Source of the DNA: Sulfurovum sp. | GTDB taxonomy: Bacteria > Campylobacterota > Campylobacteria > Campylobacterales > Sulfurovaceae | Direction of reading: 5' to 3' | NCBI GenBank assembly: GCA_027019175.1 | Contig: JALUXB010000050.1 | Span: forward strand, 1-43,795 | DNA length: 43,795 nt | Notes under the pieces: generated by a model | Database searches by the model: none | Told to the model about the DNA's origin: nothing | What the model saw: only the letters and a program-made list of their open reading frames with translations | Position numbers and translations under genes: made by a program | Shown here: in pieces, positions 31,309 to 38,822 of the stretch | Position numbering within the stretch: position 1 is the first letter of the stretch | How the letters are laid out: every line of letters starts with the position of its first letter

Positions 31309-32206
31309 ACTGACCTGCAAGAATATAGTCGACAACATTGTCAACGTAGGCATTGTGTTTATTCTCTTTGGTATACACAATGTAGAACTTGCGCTTCATC
31401 GTATAACCGCGCAGCCTTGCTTCATACAGTTCCCCTTTTGCAACCTCGTCGGCAATAGCATGTTTGGAAATGATGGAAACAACCGGATGTTCTGTGTCTT
31501 TTTTCGCTCTTTTGATTGTTTGCAGTACTGCTGTCGTATTGCCGACTTCAGAGAGTACATTGAAACTTTTACACGAAACGCCAAGCTCTTCAAAAACTTC
31601 AGCGACAACACGTCTGGTATGAGAACCCTCTTCACGGCAGATCCACTGGAATTCGTAAAGTTCTTCTGTCTTGACGACTTTTGGCAGCGGTGTACTGCTG
31701 ACCAGAACCAGTTCATCTTCAAGCCATTCACGGTAGATAAGGTCACTGTCCATTACCGGTGATTCAATGAGCCCAACGTCGAGTTTGCGGTCTTTCAGCT
31801 TGGCAACGATGTTGTCACTTGTGTCGATACTGAGGTTGATATCGTTATTGATCGCTCTTCCCATTGTGTTAAGACATTCACCGGGAATAATATAGGTGCC
31901 AATGGTAAACGATGCGCCGAGTCTGAATGTCATCTCTTTGTTGATGATTTTAAGCACATCTTTTTCCGCTGCATGGATCTCTTTTTCCAGACGCGTAGCG
32001 ATCTTATAGAGTTCTTCTCCTTCGGCAGTCAGTTTGATACCGTTCTTTTTTCTCTCGATAATCTTGACACCGAGATACTTTTCGATAAATTTGATCTGCT
32101 GTGTTACCGCCGGCTGGGAGATGCCCAGTTTGGCAGACGCTTTGGAAAAACTTCTTTCTCTTGCTACAGTTAGAAAGGTTTCCAGCTTGACAAAATCTTT
32201 TAACAT
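31304..32206 (-). CDS. LysR family transcriptional regulator
   Basis: The 300-residue protein has an N-terminal winged helix (LETFLTVARERSFSKASAKL, GISQPAVTQQIKFIEKYLGV, FERKKNGIKLTAEG-like IIERKKNGIKLTAEGEELYK) and a periplasmic-binding-like effector domain (FRLGASFTIGTYIIPGECLN, LDVGLIESPVMDSDLIYREW, YIVYTKENKHNAYVDNVVDY). The effector is unknown. ATG 32206 with AAAGGAAAC is preferred to the ATG at 32227. It diverges from uvrD, and an ATAAG-N5-CTTAT box lies at about -40 of its own promoter, so it probably autoregulates. Confidence 0.9.
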   Translation of the reverse strand: MLKDFVKLETFLTVARERSFSKASAKLGISQPAVTQQIKFIEKYLGVKIIERKKNGIKLTAEGEELYKIATRLEKEIHAAEKDVLKIINKEMTFRLGASFTIGTYIIPGECLNTMGRAINNDINLSIDTSDNIVAKLKDRKLDVGLIESPVMDSDLIYREWLEDELVLVSSTPLPKVVKTEELYEFQWICREEGSHTRRVVAEVFEELGVSCKSFNVLSEVGNTTAVLQTIKRAKKDTEHPVVSIISKHAIADEVAKGELYEARLRGYTMKRKFYIVYTKENKHNAYVDNVVDYILAGQC

Positions 32207-32251
32207 TATGTTTCCTTTGTAGTACATGCATAGCCATGTTTAATTAACCGC

Positions 32252-32293
32252 ATTATATCTGATTATACTTAATTTTGCATAAGGGTTGCTTAT
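32252..32293 (-). promoter_or_regulatory. Promoter and LysR-type operator of the lysR gene
   Basis: On the minus strand there are two TATAAT elements (32252-32257 and 32262-32267). Upstream of them is ATAAG-GGTTG-CTTAT (32279-32293), a dyad that contains the T-N11-A LysR box. Confidence 0.55.
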
Positions 32294-32347
32294 TGAATTC
32301 AATTCAATTCATTTTTTCTTATGCGGTATAAATCGGGCGCAATTATG

Positions 32348-32380
32348 CCATATATGGTTTAACCAAGAGTTAGCTATAAT
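32348..32380 (+). promoter_or_regulatory. uvrD promoter with overlapping palindrome
   Basis: TATAAT at 32375-32380 is 27 bases before ATG 32408, with AGGAG in between. The perfect palindrome CCATATATGG (32348-32357) covers the expected -35 position and could be an operator or simply AT-rich promoter DNA. Confidence 0.45.
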
Positions 32381-32407
32381 CATAATACTATAGGAGCAAC
32401 AGAACAT

Positions 32408-34474
32408 ATGGAAGCAATACTCAATACTCTCAACCCTGCGCAACGCGAAGCTGTCGAACACATTGACGGCGCAATGCTCATTCTTGCAGGTGCGGGAAGC
32501 GGAAAAACGAAAACGCTGACCACACGTTTGGCGTATCTCATCGGTGAAGTGGGTATTGACCCCGCAAGTACACTGACCCTGACTTTTACCAACAAAGCTG
32601 CCGCAGAAATGCGTGAGCGTGCACTCAAGCTGATGCCAAACCGGGTCTCCTACCCTCCGTTACTGTGTACCTTCCACAAATTTGGTCTGCTTTTTCTCAA
32701 ATTTCACATTGAAAAACTTGGCCGAAGCAACAACTTCGTGATCATCGACAGCGATGACAAAAAACGTCTGCTCAGAAGCATTGCCAAAGAGCTCAAGGTC
32801 GATCTGAACCTCTCCTTTATTGCTTCAGAAATTTCCAAATACAAAAATACACTGCTTACCCCTGAAGTGGTCATTCAGAAAGCGGAGCTGCCTGACTATA
32901 AAAAAGTTGCGCGCATTTACGAAGCCTACCAGTCCAATATTGTCGAAAACAATCTGGTGGACTTTGATGACCTGTTGATGCTGACCTATCAGATACTTGA
33001 AAGCAACGACGATCTCAGACGGGAAACGAGTGAACGCTACAAGTATATTATGGTCGATGAGTATCAGGATACCAATGAATTACAGTACCGCCTGCTTGAA
33101 CTGCTCGCCAGTGAGCATGAGAACCTATGTGTGGTGGGTGATGATGACCAGAGTATCTACGGCTGGCGGGGGGCAAACATACGAAACATTCTTGAGTTTG
33201 CCGACAGCTTTAAAAACTGCAAAACCGTCAAGCTTGAAACCAACTACCGCTCTACCGAGCCCATCCTCAAAGCAGCCAATGCACTTATTGAACACAACTC
33301 CACACGCCTTGGCAAAACACTCACTTCCCACAAAGGCGAAGGACCGGATGTAAAACTGCTCCATTCGCTTGACGAATCCATGGAAGCCAAAGCGATCGCA
33401 CACCAGATACACGATCTCATTGACCAGGGTGTTGACCCTGATGAAATTGCTGTGCTCTATCGCATCAACGCCCTTTCACGATCGCTGGAAGAAGGCTTCA
33501 GCAAAGAGGGACTCAATTTCAAACTCATCGGCGGTATGCGCTTTTATGAGCGTGCCGAAATCAAAGACATCATCTCCTATTTCAGAGTTTTTGCAAACCC
33601 TACCGATGACTTTTCTCTGCTGCGTATCATCAACAAACCCAAACGCGGCATCGGCAAAGCTTCCATTGAAAAACTGCAAAAGGCAGCCTTTGATGCCCAA
33701 TTGCCGCTCTTTGTCTACATCAAAGAGAGTCTTGAAGGCAGACAACCGCTTGTCATCAGCAAAAAAGTTGCCGGAGCCCTGGCAAAACTTGTCGAAGATA
33801 TCGAAGTACTCCGGGTAGAAATAGAAGAGAACCTTGAAAACTTCATCACCCTGTTTGAAGAACGCATCAAGCTCAAAGACCACTATGCCGGTATGGTTGA
33901 CGGATTCGACCGTATCCTCAATATTGATGAATTTTACGGATACTTCCGTGATGCTGTCAGCAAGAATCCGGATCTTACCCTCGATGAATTCCTCAACGAC
34001 ATTTCACTGCAAAGCGATCAGGATCAAATCGAAGAGAATGCGGTTACGATCATGAGTATCCATGCTGCAAAAGGACTGGAGTTCGAACACCTTTTTGTCA
34101 TTGGAATGGAAGAGGAGTTCTTCCCTCTGCTTGGTGAGGGGTGTAACATGGAAGAGGAACGCCGTCTTGGGTATGTGGCCATTACCCGTGCCAAAAGTGA
34201 CCTCACCCTCTGCTATGTCGACAGCCGTTTCTACAAAGGCCGCAGAAAAATGCTTGATAAAAGCCGCTTTCTGGGCGAAGCCGGCCTTATTCAGGATGCC
34301 TCGCTGAAAATCACCAAACAGGCTGCATTCAAAAAAGGCGATCTGGTCAAACACAAAATATTCGGTATCGGTCGTGTTCAGGCGGCCAACAAATCCGGTA
34401 AAGAGTACAAACTGCTCATCAACTTCGGTGGAAACAAGAAAGAGATTCTCAGCTCGTTTGTACAGGCAGTTTAG
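32408..34474 (+). CDS. uvrD: UvrD/Rep family DNA helicase
   Basis: A superfamily 1A 3'-5' helicase for repair and replication restart. The 688 residues carry all motifs: Q-motif LNPAQREAVEH, I LAGAGSGKTKTLTTRLAYLI, Ia TFTNKAAAEMRERAL, II VDEYQDTNELQYRL, III VGDDDQSIYGWRGANI, IV LETNYRSTEPILKAAN, V MSIHAAKGLEFEHLFVIGME, and VI EEERRLGYVAITRAKSDLTL. The C-terminus has a UvrD/PcrA-type tail ending in a small domain (GDLVKHKIFGIGRVQAANKS) like the PcrA Tudor domain. It starts the uvrD-truB-ispE run. A REP pair follows its stop immediately. Confidence 0.95.
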   Translation: MEAILNTLNPAQREAVEHIDGAMLILAGAGSGKTKTLTTRLAYLIGEVGIDPASTLTLTFTNKAAAEMRERALKLMPNRVSYPPLLCTFHKFGLLFLKFHIEKLGRSNNFVIIDSDDKKRLLRSIAKELKVDLNLSFIASEISKYKNTLLTPEVVIQKAELPDYKKVARIYEAYQSNIVENNLVDFDDLLMLTYQILESNDDLRRETSERYKYIMVDEYQDTNELQYRLLELLASEHENLCVVGDDDQSIYGWRGANIRNILEFADSFKNCKTVKLETNYRSTEPILKAANALIEHNSTRLGKTLTSHKGEGPDVKLLHSLDESMEAKAIAHQIHDLIDQGVDPDEIAVLYRINALSRSLEEGFSKEGLNFKLIGGMRFYERAEIKDIISYFRVFANPTDDFSLLRIINKPKRGIGKASIEKLQKAAFDAQLPLFVYIKESLEGRQPLVISKKVAGALAKLVEDIEVLRVEIEENLENFITLFEERIKLKDHYAGMVDGFDRILNIDEFYGYFRDAVSKNPDLTLDEFLNDISLQSDQDQIEENAVTIMSIHAAKGLEFEHLFVIGMEEEFFPLLGEGCNMEEERRLGYVAITRAKSDLTLCYVDSRFYKGRRKMLDKSRFLGEAGLIQDASLKITKQAAFKKGDLVKHKIFGIGRVQAANKSGKEYKLLINFGGNKKEILSSFVQAV

Positions 34475-34475
34475 C

Positions 34476-34565
34476 CGTAGGGTGCGTAAACACGCACCAA
34501 ATGAATCATAATAGATCCATAACATTATGCCAATTTAACAAAAGGTGCGTGACTGCGCACCCTAC
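34476..34565. repeat. Inverted pair of REP-like elements between uvrD and truB
   Basis: The left unit (34476-34498) is CGTAG then the hairpin GGTGCGT-AAAC-ACGCACC. The right unit (34544-34565) is GGTGCGT-GACT-GCGCACC ending in CTAC. The two face each other across 45 AT-rich bases. The terminal GTAG and overall design match the 14026 pair, while the hairpin bases differ (GCGT against TTGT), so two subfamilies are present. It lies in the only sizeable gap of the uvrD-truB run. Confidence 0.8.
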
Positions 34566-34576
34566 ACGGGAGAAAT

Positions 34577-35407
34577 ATGAACCGTCTTTTCGTCGTCAAC
34601 AAACCCATCTTCGTCAGCTCCAACCGCTATATGGGGTATGTCAAGCGCAAGTATAATACCAAAAAAGTAGGCTTCTCAGGTACCCTTGACCCCTTTGCCA
34701 CAGGGTGTCTCATTGTCGCAACGGGGCAGTACACCAAGCTCTTTCAATACCTCGACAAAACACCCAAAACTTACAGAGCAACCCTCTGGCTTGGGGCAAA
34801 CTCTCCGAGTCTTGACATTGAAAATGTCGACAGTATCAAAGCAGTTACGCCTTTTTCTGAAGCGAAAATCCTCTCTGTACTCTCCTCGCTTAAAGGAGAG
34901 CTTACCTACTATCCGCCCAAATTCTGTGCCAAAAAGATAGACGGAAGGCGTGCCTACGAACTCATGAGAGAAGGCAAGGAGGTAACACTCAAAACCATTA
35001 CTTCTACCATTTACGACATCAAACTCCTCAACTACAATCATCCCTTCATCCATTTTGAAGCCACGGTGAGCGAAGGTACGTATATCCGGAGTCTTGGTGC
35101 ACTGATTGCAGACGCGCTCGATACAGATGCGACACTCAGCTCCCTGCACCGCGTACGGGAGGGAAAATTCCATTATGAAGACGAAAAGGCGCTCAATCCG
35201 TTCAAATACCTCTCCATTCCAACAATACAATACACCGGAGATGACGAATATCTCGAACTGGGGAAAAAACTTTCACCCGAATATTTCGAAACCAAAGAGG
35301 ATGGTATTTATCTTGTAGAAACCAATAATTTTTTCAGCATCATTGAAATAAAAGATACCGCTATCCACTACAAACTCAACCGCCTCGAAAAACCCAAGGA
35401 ATCATAA
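34577..35407 (+). CDS. truB: tRNA pseudouridine(55) synthase
   Basis: TruB makes pseudouridine 55 in the T arm of tRNAs. The 276-residue protein begins RLFVVNKPIFVSSNRYMGYV and has the catalytic Asp in VGFSGTLDPFATGCLIVATG, followed by the RNA-binding blocks KTYRATLWLGANSPSLD, YYPPKFCAKKIDGRRAYELM and EATVSEGTYIRSLGALIADA. GGGAG in the border of the REP element is its ribosome site. In Campylobacter csrA lies between truB and ispE; here only 13 bases separate them. Confidence 0.95.
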   Translation: MNRLFVVNKPIFVSSNRYMGYVKRKYNTKKVGFSGTLDPFATGCLIVATGQYTKLFQYLDKTPKTYRATLWLGANSPSLDIENVDSIKAVTPFSEAKILSVLSSLKGELTYYPPKFCAKKIDGRRAYELMREGKEVTLKTITSTIYDIKLLNYNHPFIHFEATVSEGTYIRSLGALIADALDTDATLSSLHRVREGKFHYEDEKALNPFKYLSIPTIQYTGDDEYLELGKKLSPEYFETKEDGIYLVETNNFFSIIEIKDTAIHYKLNRLEKPKES

Positions 35408-35420
35408 AGGAAACCCTCCA

Positions 35421-36191
35421 ATGAAAATCAATGCCCATGCCAAAGTCAATATTTTTTTGAAAATCACCGGTCATGAAAACGGCTATCATACCCTCCTCTC
35501 ACGCTTTATGCGGGTAGAGACACTTTACGATACGATCACACTGGTGCCCCAACACTGCGAAAGCTTCACTATTGAGGGCTGCAACGGCATACCTACCGCC
35601 TCCAACACGGTTTACAAAGCCTATGAAGTGCTGAGAGACTATACCGGCTCCGAAACACTTGGAAGATTTTTCAAAACACATAAGGTGACAGTGACAAAAC
35701 GTATCCCCTCTCAGGCAGGACTTGGCGGGGGGAGTTCCGATGCGGCTGCATTCATGAGACTTGTCAACAAAGTATGTGAACTGAAACTCTCTGTGGAAAC
35801 ACTGGCCAAACTTGGAAGCCAGATCGGCGCGGATCTGCCCTTTTTCATTTACAACTATCCTTCGGCAAATGTATCGGGCTTTGGTGAGATTGTCGAACCG
35901 TTCGATGAAACGCCTCTGAAGTTGGAACTTCATACACCTAATATCGGCTGCAACACTGCCGTTGTCTATAAAACATTCAAAGAAAACTTTCTTAACGATA
36001 TCACACCCTGCACGTTTATGGGCTGGGAGAAGCACAAAAGCACCAACCTTCTTGAGCTCATCGGCGATCCGGTGATGCTCAATGACCTTTATGCTGCTGC
36101 GCGCATAGCCTATCCTGAACTTAAAACTGTCGCACCACAGGGCTGGTTCTTCTCAGGCAGCGGCAGTACCTTTTTCAAACCAAAAACTTAG
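35421..36191 (+). CDS. ispE: 4-diphosphocytidyl-2-C-methyl-D-erythritol kinase
   Basis: IspE phosphorylates CDP-methylerythritol in the MEP pathway of isoprenoid synthesis. The 256-residue GHMP kinase shows AHAKVNIFLKITGHENGYHT, the ATP loop IPSQAGLGGGSSDAAAFMRL, IGADLPFFIYNYPSANVSGF and C-terminal GWFFSGSGSTFF. AAAGGAAACC precedes the ATG. Its stop overlaps the stop of the convergent membrane protein gene by four bases. Confidence 0.95.
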   Translation: MKINAHAKVNIFLKITGHENGYHTLLSRFMRVETLYDTITLVPQHCESFTIEGCNGIPTASNTVYKAYEVLRDYTGSETLGRFFKTHKVTVTKRIPSQAGLGGGSSDAAAFMRLVNKVCELKLSVETLAKLGSQIGADLPFFIYNYPSANVSGFGEIVEPFDETPLKLELHTPNIGCNTAVVYKTFKENFLNDITPCTFMGWEKHKSTNLLELIGDPVMLNDLYAAARIAYPELKTVAPQGWFFSGSGSTFFKPKT

Positions 36192-36769
36192 TGCTCCGCG
36201 GCATTCGCCATAATCTGTTTTCGTATCTTTGCCGGGCTGATATCACTCTGTTCATCCAGTTCACCGATAAGATCTTTACGAATAAATACAGTCAGCTTCG
36301 CCAGTGCTTCAATGAGGAGATCTTCATCCGCATCGCTGACATGCTTGTCTTTTGCTACTTTTTGATGAAAAACTTTTAGAAAATTGTGATACTCCTCAAG
36401 TACGGCTGGTGAAGCAACAATCGCCAAACGGTGGGTATGAAACTGCAACTGTGTCAGTTCATCCTGGGTAATATCACGGTGCAGTACGATCGATTCAATC
36501 CGATCTATAAGATCACGGTAGGTTTCGGTTTTCAGCTCTATAAACTTGATACTCTGTTCTTTTTCCAGTTCAACAGAGGTTTGTTTGTTCAGAAGCATTG
36601 CAGTAATGAGAATAGTCGCCAACGTTCCCAAAATAATGAGAATAATTTCCTGGGTAAAGGGCATTTTGTCGGACATATGGTAGGCTAAACGCAGAAAAAA
36701 GTAGCCCCCCACAAATAGAATGATACTCAACAGCATCATCAGCAGATTGTTCTTGACAGCCTTGTTCAT
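36188..36769 (-). CDS. Two-helix membrane protein of unknown function
   Basis: The 193-residue protein has two N-terminal membrane segments (LLMMLLSIILFVGGYFFLRL and IILIILGTLATILITAMLLN), then a cytosolic helical domain with EKEQSIKFIELKTETYRDLI and QFHTHRLAIVASPAVLEEYH, and a C-terminus EQSDISPAKIRKQIMANAAE. No family was recognised. It is the last gene of the minus-strand stress block and converges on ispE. Confidence 0.75.
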   Translation of the reverse strand: MNKAVKNNLLMMLLSIILFVGGYFFLRLAYHMSDKMPFTQEIILIILGTLATILITAMLLNKQTSVELEKEQSIKFIELKTETYRDLIDRIESIVLHRDITQDELTQLQFHTHRLAIVASPAVLEEYHNFLKVFHQKVAKDKHVSDADEDLLIEALAKLTVFIRKDLIGELDEQSDISPAKIRKQIMANAAEH

Positions 36770-36849
36770 AGATAGCCTTTAGGGATTGATAAAATATTTG
36801 CAGATAGTAACACAGGGAAGGTCAGATACGGGTAAAACCCGTATCTGAT

Positions 36850-37275
36850 TTATTTGACAGAGATGCTTTTGGCTTTGCGTGCTTCTTCTTTCTCCAGGGA
36901 AATATAGAGTCTTCCATCTTCATATTTGGCATTGATTTTATCTTTGTCAATGCCTTCAGGAAGCATAAAACTTCGGGAAATCAAACCAAAGCTGCTCTCC
37001 ATCAGATAGTAATCGTCTTTATTGACTTCATTTTTCATTTTTCGTACCGCTTTGACGGTTAGAATGTTATCTTCAACTTGTAATTCGATGTCCTCTTTCT
37101 TGACACCGGGAAGATCGATCTCGATTTCGAAACCGTCACTCCCTTTTTTGGCAAGGTTGGCAAGAGGAAGGTGGCTTGCAACATTGGCAAAGGTCTCTTT
37201 GGCAACTTCAAGCCCCTTCTCAACCTTCTCTTCAACAGTGTTTGCAACCTCTTTTGCAGTTTTTGCTACATCCAT
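36850..37275 (-). CDS. Hsp20/alpha-crystallin family small heat-shock protein (copy B)
   Basis: The 141-residue protein is an ATP-independent holdase for unfolding proteins. The alpha-crystallin domain covers about residues 45-135: DGFEIEIDLPGVKKEDIELQ, NILTVKAVRKMKNE, SSFGLISRSFMLPEGIDKDK, AKYEDGRLYISLEKEEARKA. The N-terminal arm is unusual: an amphipathic helix rich in Val, Glu and Lys (AKTAKEVANTVEEKVEKGLE). The common C-terminal IxI/V anchor may be the ISVK end. AGGAGG precedes the ATG. It lies 23 bases after copy A and is clearly a diverged paralogue of it. Confidence 0.92.
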   Translation of the reverse strand: MDVAKTAKEVANTVEEKVEKGLEVAKETFANVASHLPLANLAKKGSDGFEIEIDLPGVKKEDIELQVEDNILTVKAVRKMKNEVNKDDYYLMESSFGLISRSFMLPEGIDKDKINAKYEDGRLYISLEKEEARKAKSISVK

Positions 37276-37298
37276 CTTACACCTCCTTCATATCATTG

Positions 37299-37745
37299 TT
37301 ATTTAATTTCAATTTTTCGAGGCTTTTTCTCTTCCTCTTTCACTTTTGGAATAACCACTTCAAGCACGCCGTCTTTGCTTTCTGCCTGAATATGTTCTAC
37401 ATCTACCTTCTCAGGCAGCGTAAAGCTTCGGCTGAATTTGCCGTAGCGGCTCTCAACTTTATAGTAGTCATCTTCTTTGACTTCATCTTTGTACTTTCTC
37501 TCTCCGGAAATCGTCAAAATATTATCTTCTGTTGTAATTTCAATATCTTCTTTTTTAATACCGGGAAGATCTACTTCGATATAATAGGCATCATCACTCT
37601 CTCTTGTATTCACAGAAGGAACAAAAGAGACGATATTGCTCTCCTCTTTGACAGCAGGATCAAACTGATTCATCAAAGAGTGGAGCACTTCAAATCCTTT
37701 TCTGATATCCATGTCACTGTAAGGGTTGTATCTTGTCACTAACAT
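37299..37745 (-). CDS. Hsp20/alpha-crystallin family small heat-shock protein (copy A)
   Basis: The 148-residue holdase has an N-terminal arm MLVTRYNPYSDMDIRKGFEV and an alpha-crystallin domain from about residue 45: DAYYIEVDLPGIKKEDIEIT, NILTISGERKYKDEVKEDDY, ESRYGKFSRSFTLPEKVDVE, AESKDGVLEVVIPKVKEEEK. It ends with KIEIK, the IxI-type anchor for oligomers. ATG 37745 with AAGGAG is used; an earlier in-frame start at 37802 lies upstream of the -10. The pair probably forms one transcript from the promoter at 37774-37802. Confidence 0.94.
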   Translation of the reverse strand: MLVTRYNPYSDMDIRKGFEVLHSLMNQFDPAVKEESNIVSFVPSVNTRESDDAYYIEVDLPGIKKEDIEITTEDNILTISGERKYKDEVKEDDYYKVESRYGKFSRSFTLPEKVDVEHIQAESKDGVLEVVIPKVKEEEKKPRKIEIK

Positions 37746-37773
37746 TGTTAACTCCTTTTTCTCTTTTTGTACT

Positions 37774-37802
37774 ATTATACATGCAGCAATGCCATTTGGC
37801 AT
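37774..37802 (-). promoter_or_regulatory. Promoter of the hsp20 pair with palindrome at -35
   Basis: TATAAT on the minus strand (37774-37779) is about 29 bases before ATG 37745. A perfect 14-base palindrome ATGCCA-TT-TGGCAT (37789-37802) occupies the spacer and -35 position. It is neither the CIRCE nor the HspR/HAIR consensus. Confidence 0.5.
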
Positions 37803-37817
37803 GCTACTTTGGTTGCA

Positions 37818-38711
37818 TTATCTGCTTTTTCCGGAAGAAACAATTTTAGACTTGAACTCTTTGAGTTTGGCAGCCAACTCTTCGAAGAGTTTTTCTGCTT
37901 TATTCTTGCCCTTAATTTCTTTTTCTACCGCTTTGATCTGATCATGCAGCATTTTATATGTTGTTGTACTTTCACTGACATATCCCAGCTTTTCTGCAAC
38001 ATCAAGTGCATCGGAAGCCGCTTCAAGGTATTTCAGGGCTTTTGTTTTGTCCTCTTTGGCGACACGTGACGCAGCCGCGATCAGGTCGGCACTCTCAAGC
38101 AGAGGAATAGGCACTACTTCAGTCACTTCGGTAAAGGTACTCAAGGCAATATAGAGTACTTCTTTTGCTTTTTCAAGCTTACCGTCATGTACATATGATG
38201 CTGCAAGCTTCAGCGCATCAGGATAGGAAGCAAGCGGCAGATTTACGACTGTAATATCGATTTCGCTTGCCAACGGTGCAATAAGTGCTCTGGCTTCCTG
38301 CACTTTACCGGCATCAAGCAGGTCTTTGACCATTTTGACACTTTTTTCCACATCTTTTGCTGTTCCGACAAACTCCTGAACCCTGATGACATTATTGATA
38401 GGCAACAGTTTCGGCGCATTTTTAGCCGCCATGATCACTTCGAGTTTTCCAATGGCTTTTTCAAGGTTTTCAGTCGCTGCTTTTTTATCTTTATGTTCAA
38501 GTGCAATCACTGCATTTTGTGCAAATTTTAATGATTCAATCGCTTCTTTTACCAGCTTAGTCTCATGGCTTCTGGCATCCTCTTTGGCATTGCTTATGGC
38601 AATTTTGTTTACCTCTTTAACCGTAGCATTTTTCCCTGCCTGTTCTTTGGCAATACCTGCTGTGCTCAGCAGCAGTGATGCGGTAATCGCTGAAAGTAGT
38701 ACTTTTTTCAT
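37818..38711 (-). CDS. YfdX family periplasmic protein
   Basis: The 297-residue protein starts with a signal peptide (MKKVLLSAITASLLLSTAGI, cleaved near AKEQA). The mature part is nearly all helical, with EAIESLKFAQNAVIALEHKD, KAATENLEKAIGKLEVIMAA, VPIPLLESADLIAAASRVAK and DALDVAEKLGYVSESTTTYK, the pattern of the YfdX family. YfdX proteins in enterobacteria are acid-response or host-stress linked, with possible chaperone activity. It lies between a Crp/Fnr regulator and two Hsp20 genes, consistent with envelope stress. AAGGAG precedes the ATG. Confidence 0.82.
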   Translation of the reverse strand: MKKVLLSAITASLLLSTAGIAKEQAGKNATVKEVNKIAISNAKEDARSHETKLVKEAIESLKFAQNAVIALEHKDKKAATENLEKAIGKLEVIMAAKNAPKLLPINNVIRVQEFVGTAKDVEKSVKMVKDLLDAGKVQEARALIAPLASEIDITVVNLPLASYPDALKLAASYVHDGKLEKAKEVLYIALSTFTEVTEVVPIPLLESADLIAAASRVAKEDKTKALKYLEAASDALDVAEKLGYVSESTTTYKMLHDQIKAVEKEIKGKNKAEKLFEELAAKLKEFKSKIVSSGKSR

Positions 38712-38743
38712 GGTTGACTCCTTGTGTCATATATTTGGTATGT

Positions 38744-38758
38744 GAACGTTTACGTTGG
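38744..38758 (-). promoter_or_regulatory. Possible operator upstream of yfdX-type gene
   Basis: An inverted repeat AACGT-TT-ACGTT lies within GTGAACGTTTACGTTGGTAC, some 30-45 bases before ATG 38711. It is a candidate site for the Crp/Fnr protein encoded next door. It is not the classical FNR or CRP consensus. Confidence 0.35.
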
Positions 38759-38789
38759 TACAATGATAAGGAGATAAGAGAAACAAACG

Positions 38790-38811
38790 ATGCAACCGAA
38801 GTTGCATTTTT
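38790..38811 (-). terminator. UUCG-loop hairpin after the crp-type gene
   Basis: On the minus strand ATGCAAC and GTTGCAT pair around TTCG, giving the extra-stable C(UUCG)G loop, followed by a T-rich stretch (CGTTTGTTTC). It lies 12 bases after the regulator gene, a good place for a terminator. The + strand reading also has TTTTT after it, so it may be bidirectional. Confidence 0.6.
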
Positions 38812-38822
38812 CAAAAAAAGGG

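Noticed and set aside
37745-37817. CIRCE or HspR (HAIR) heat-shock operator before hsp20
   Set aside because: Neither TTAGCACTC-N9-GAGTGCTAA nor CTTGAGT-N7-ACTCAAG is present; only the unrelated ATGCCA/TGGCAT palindrome is.
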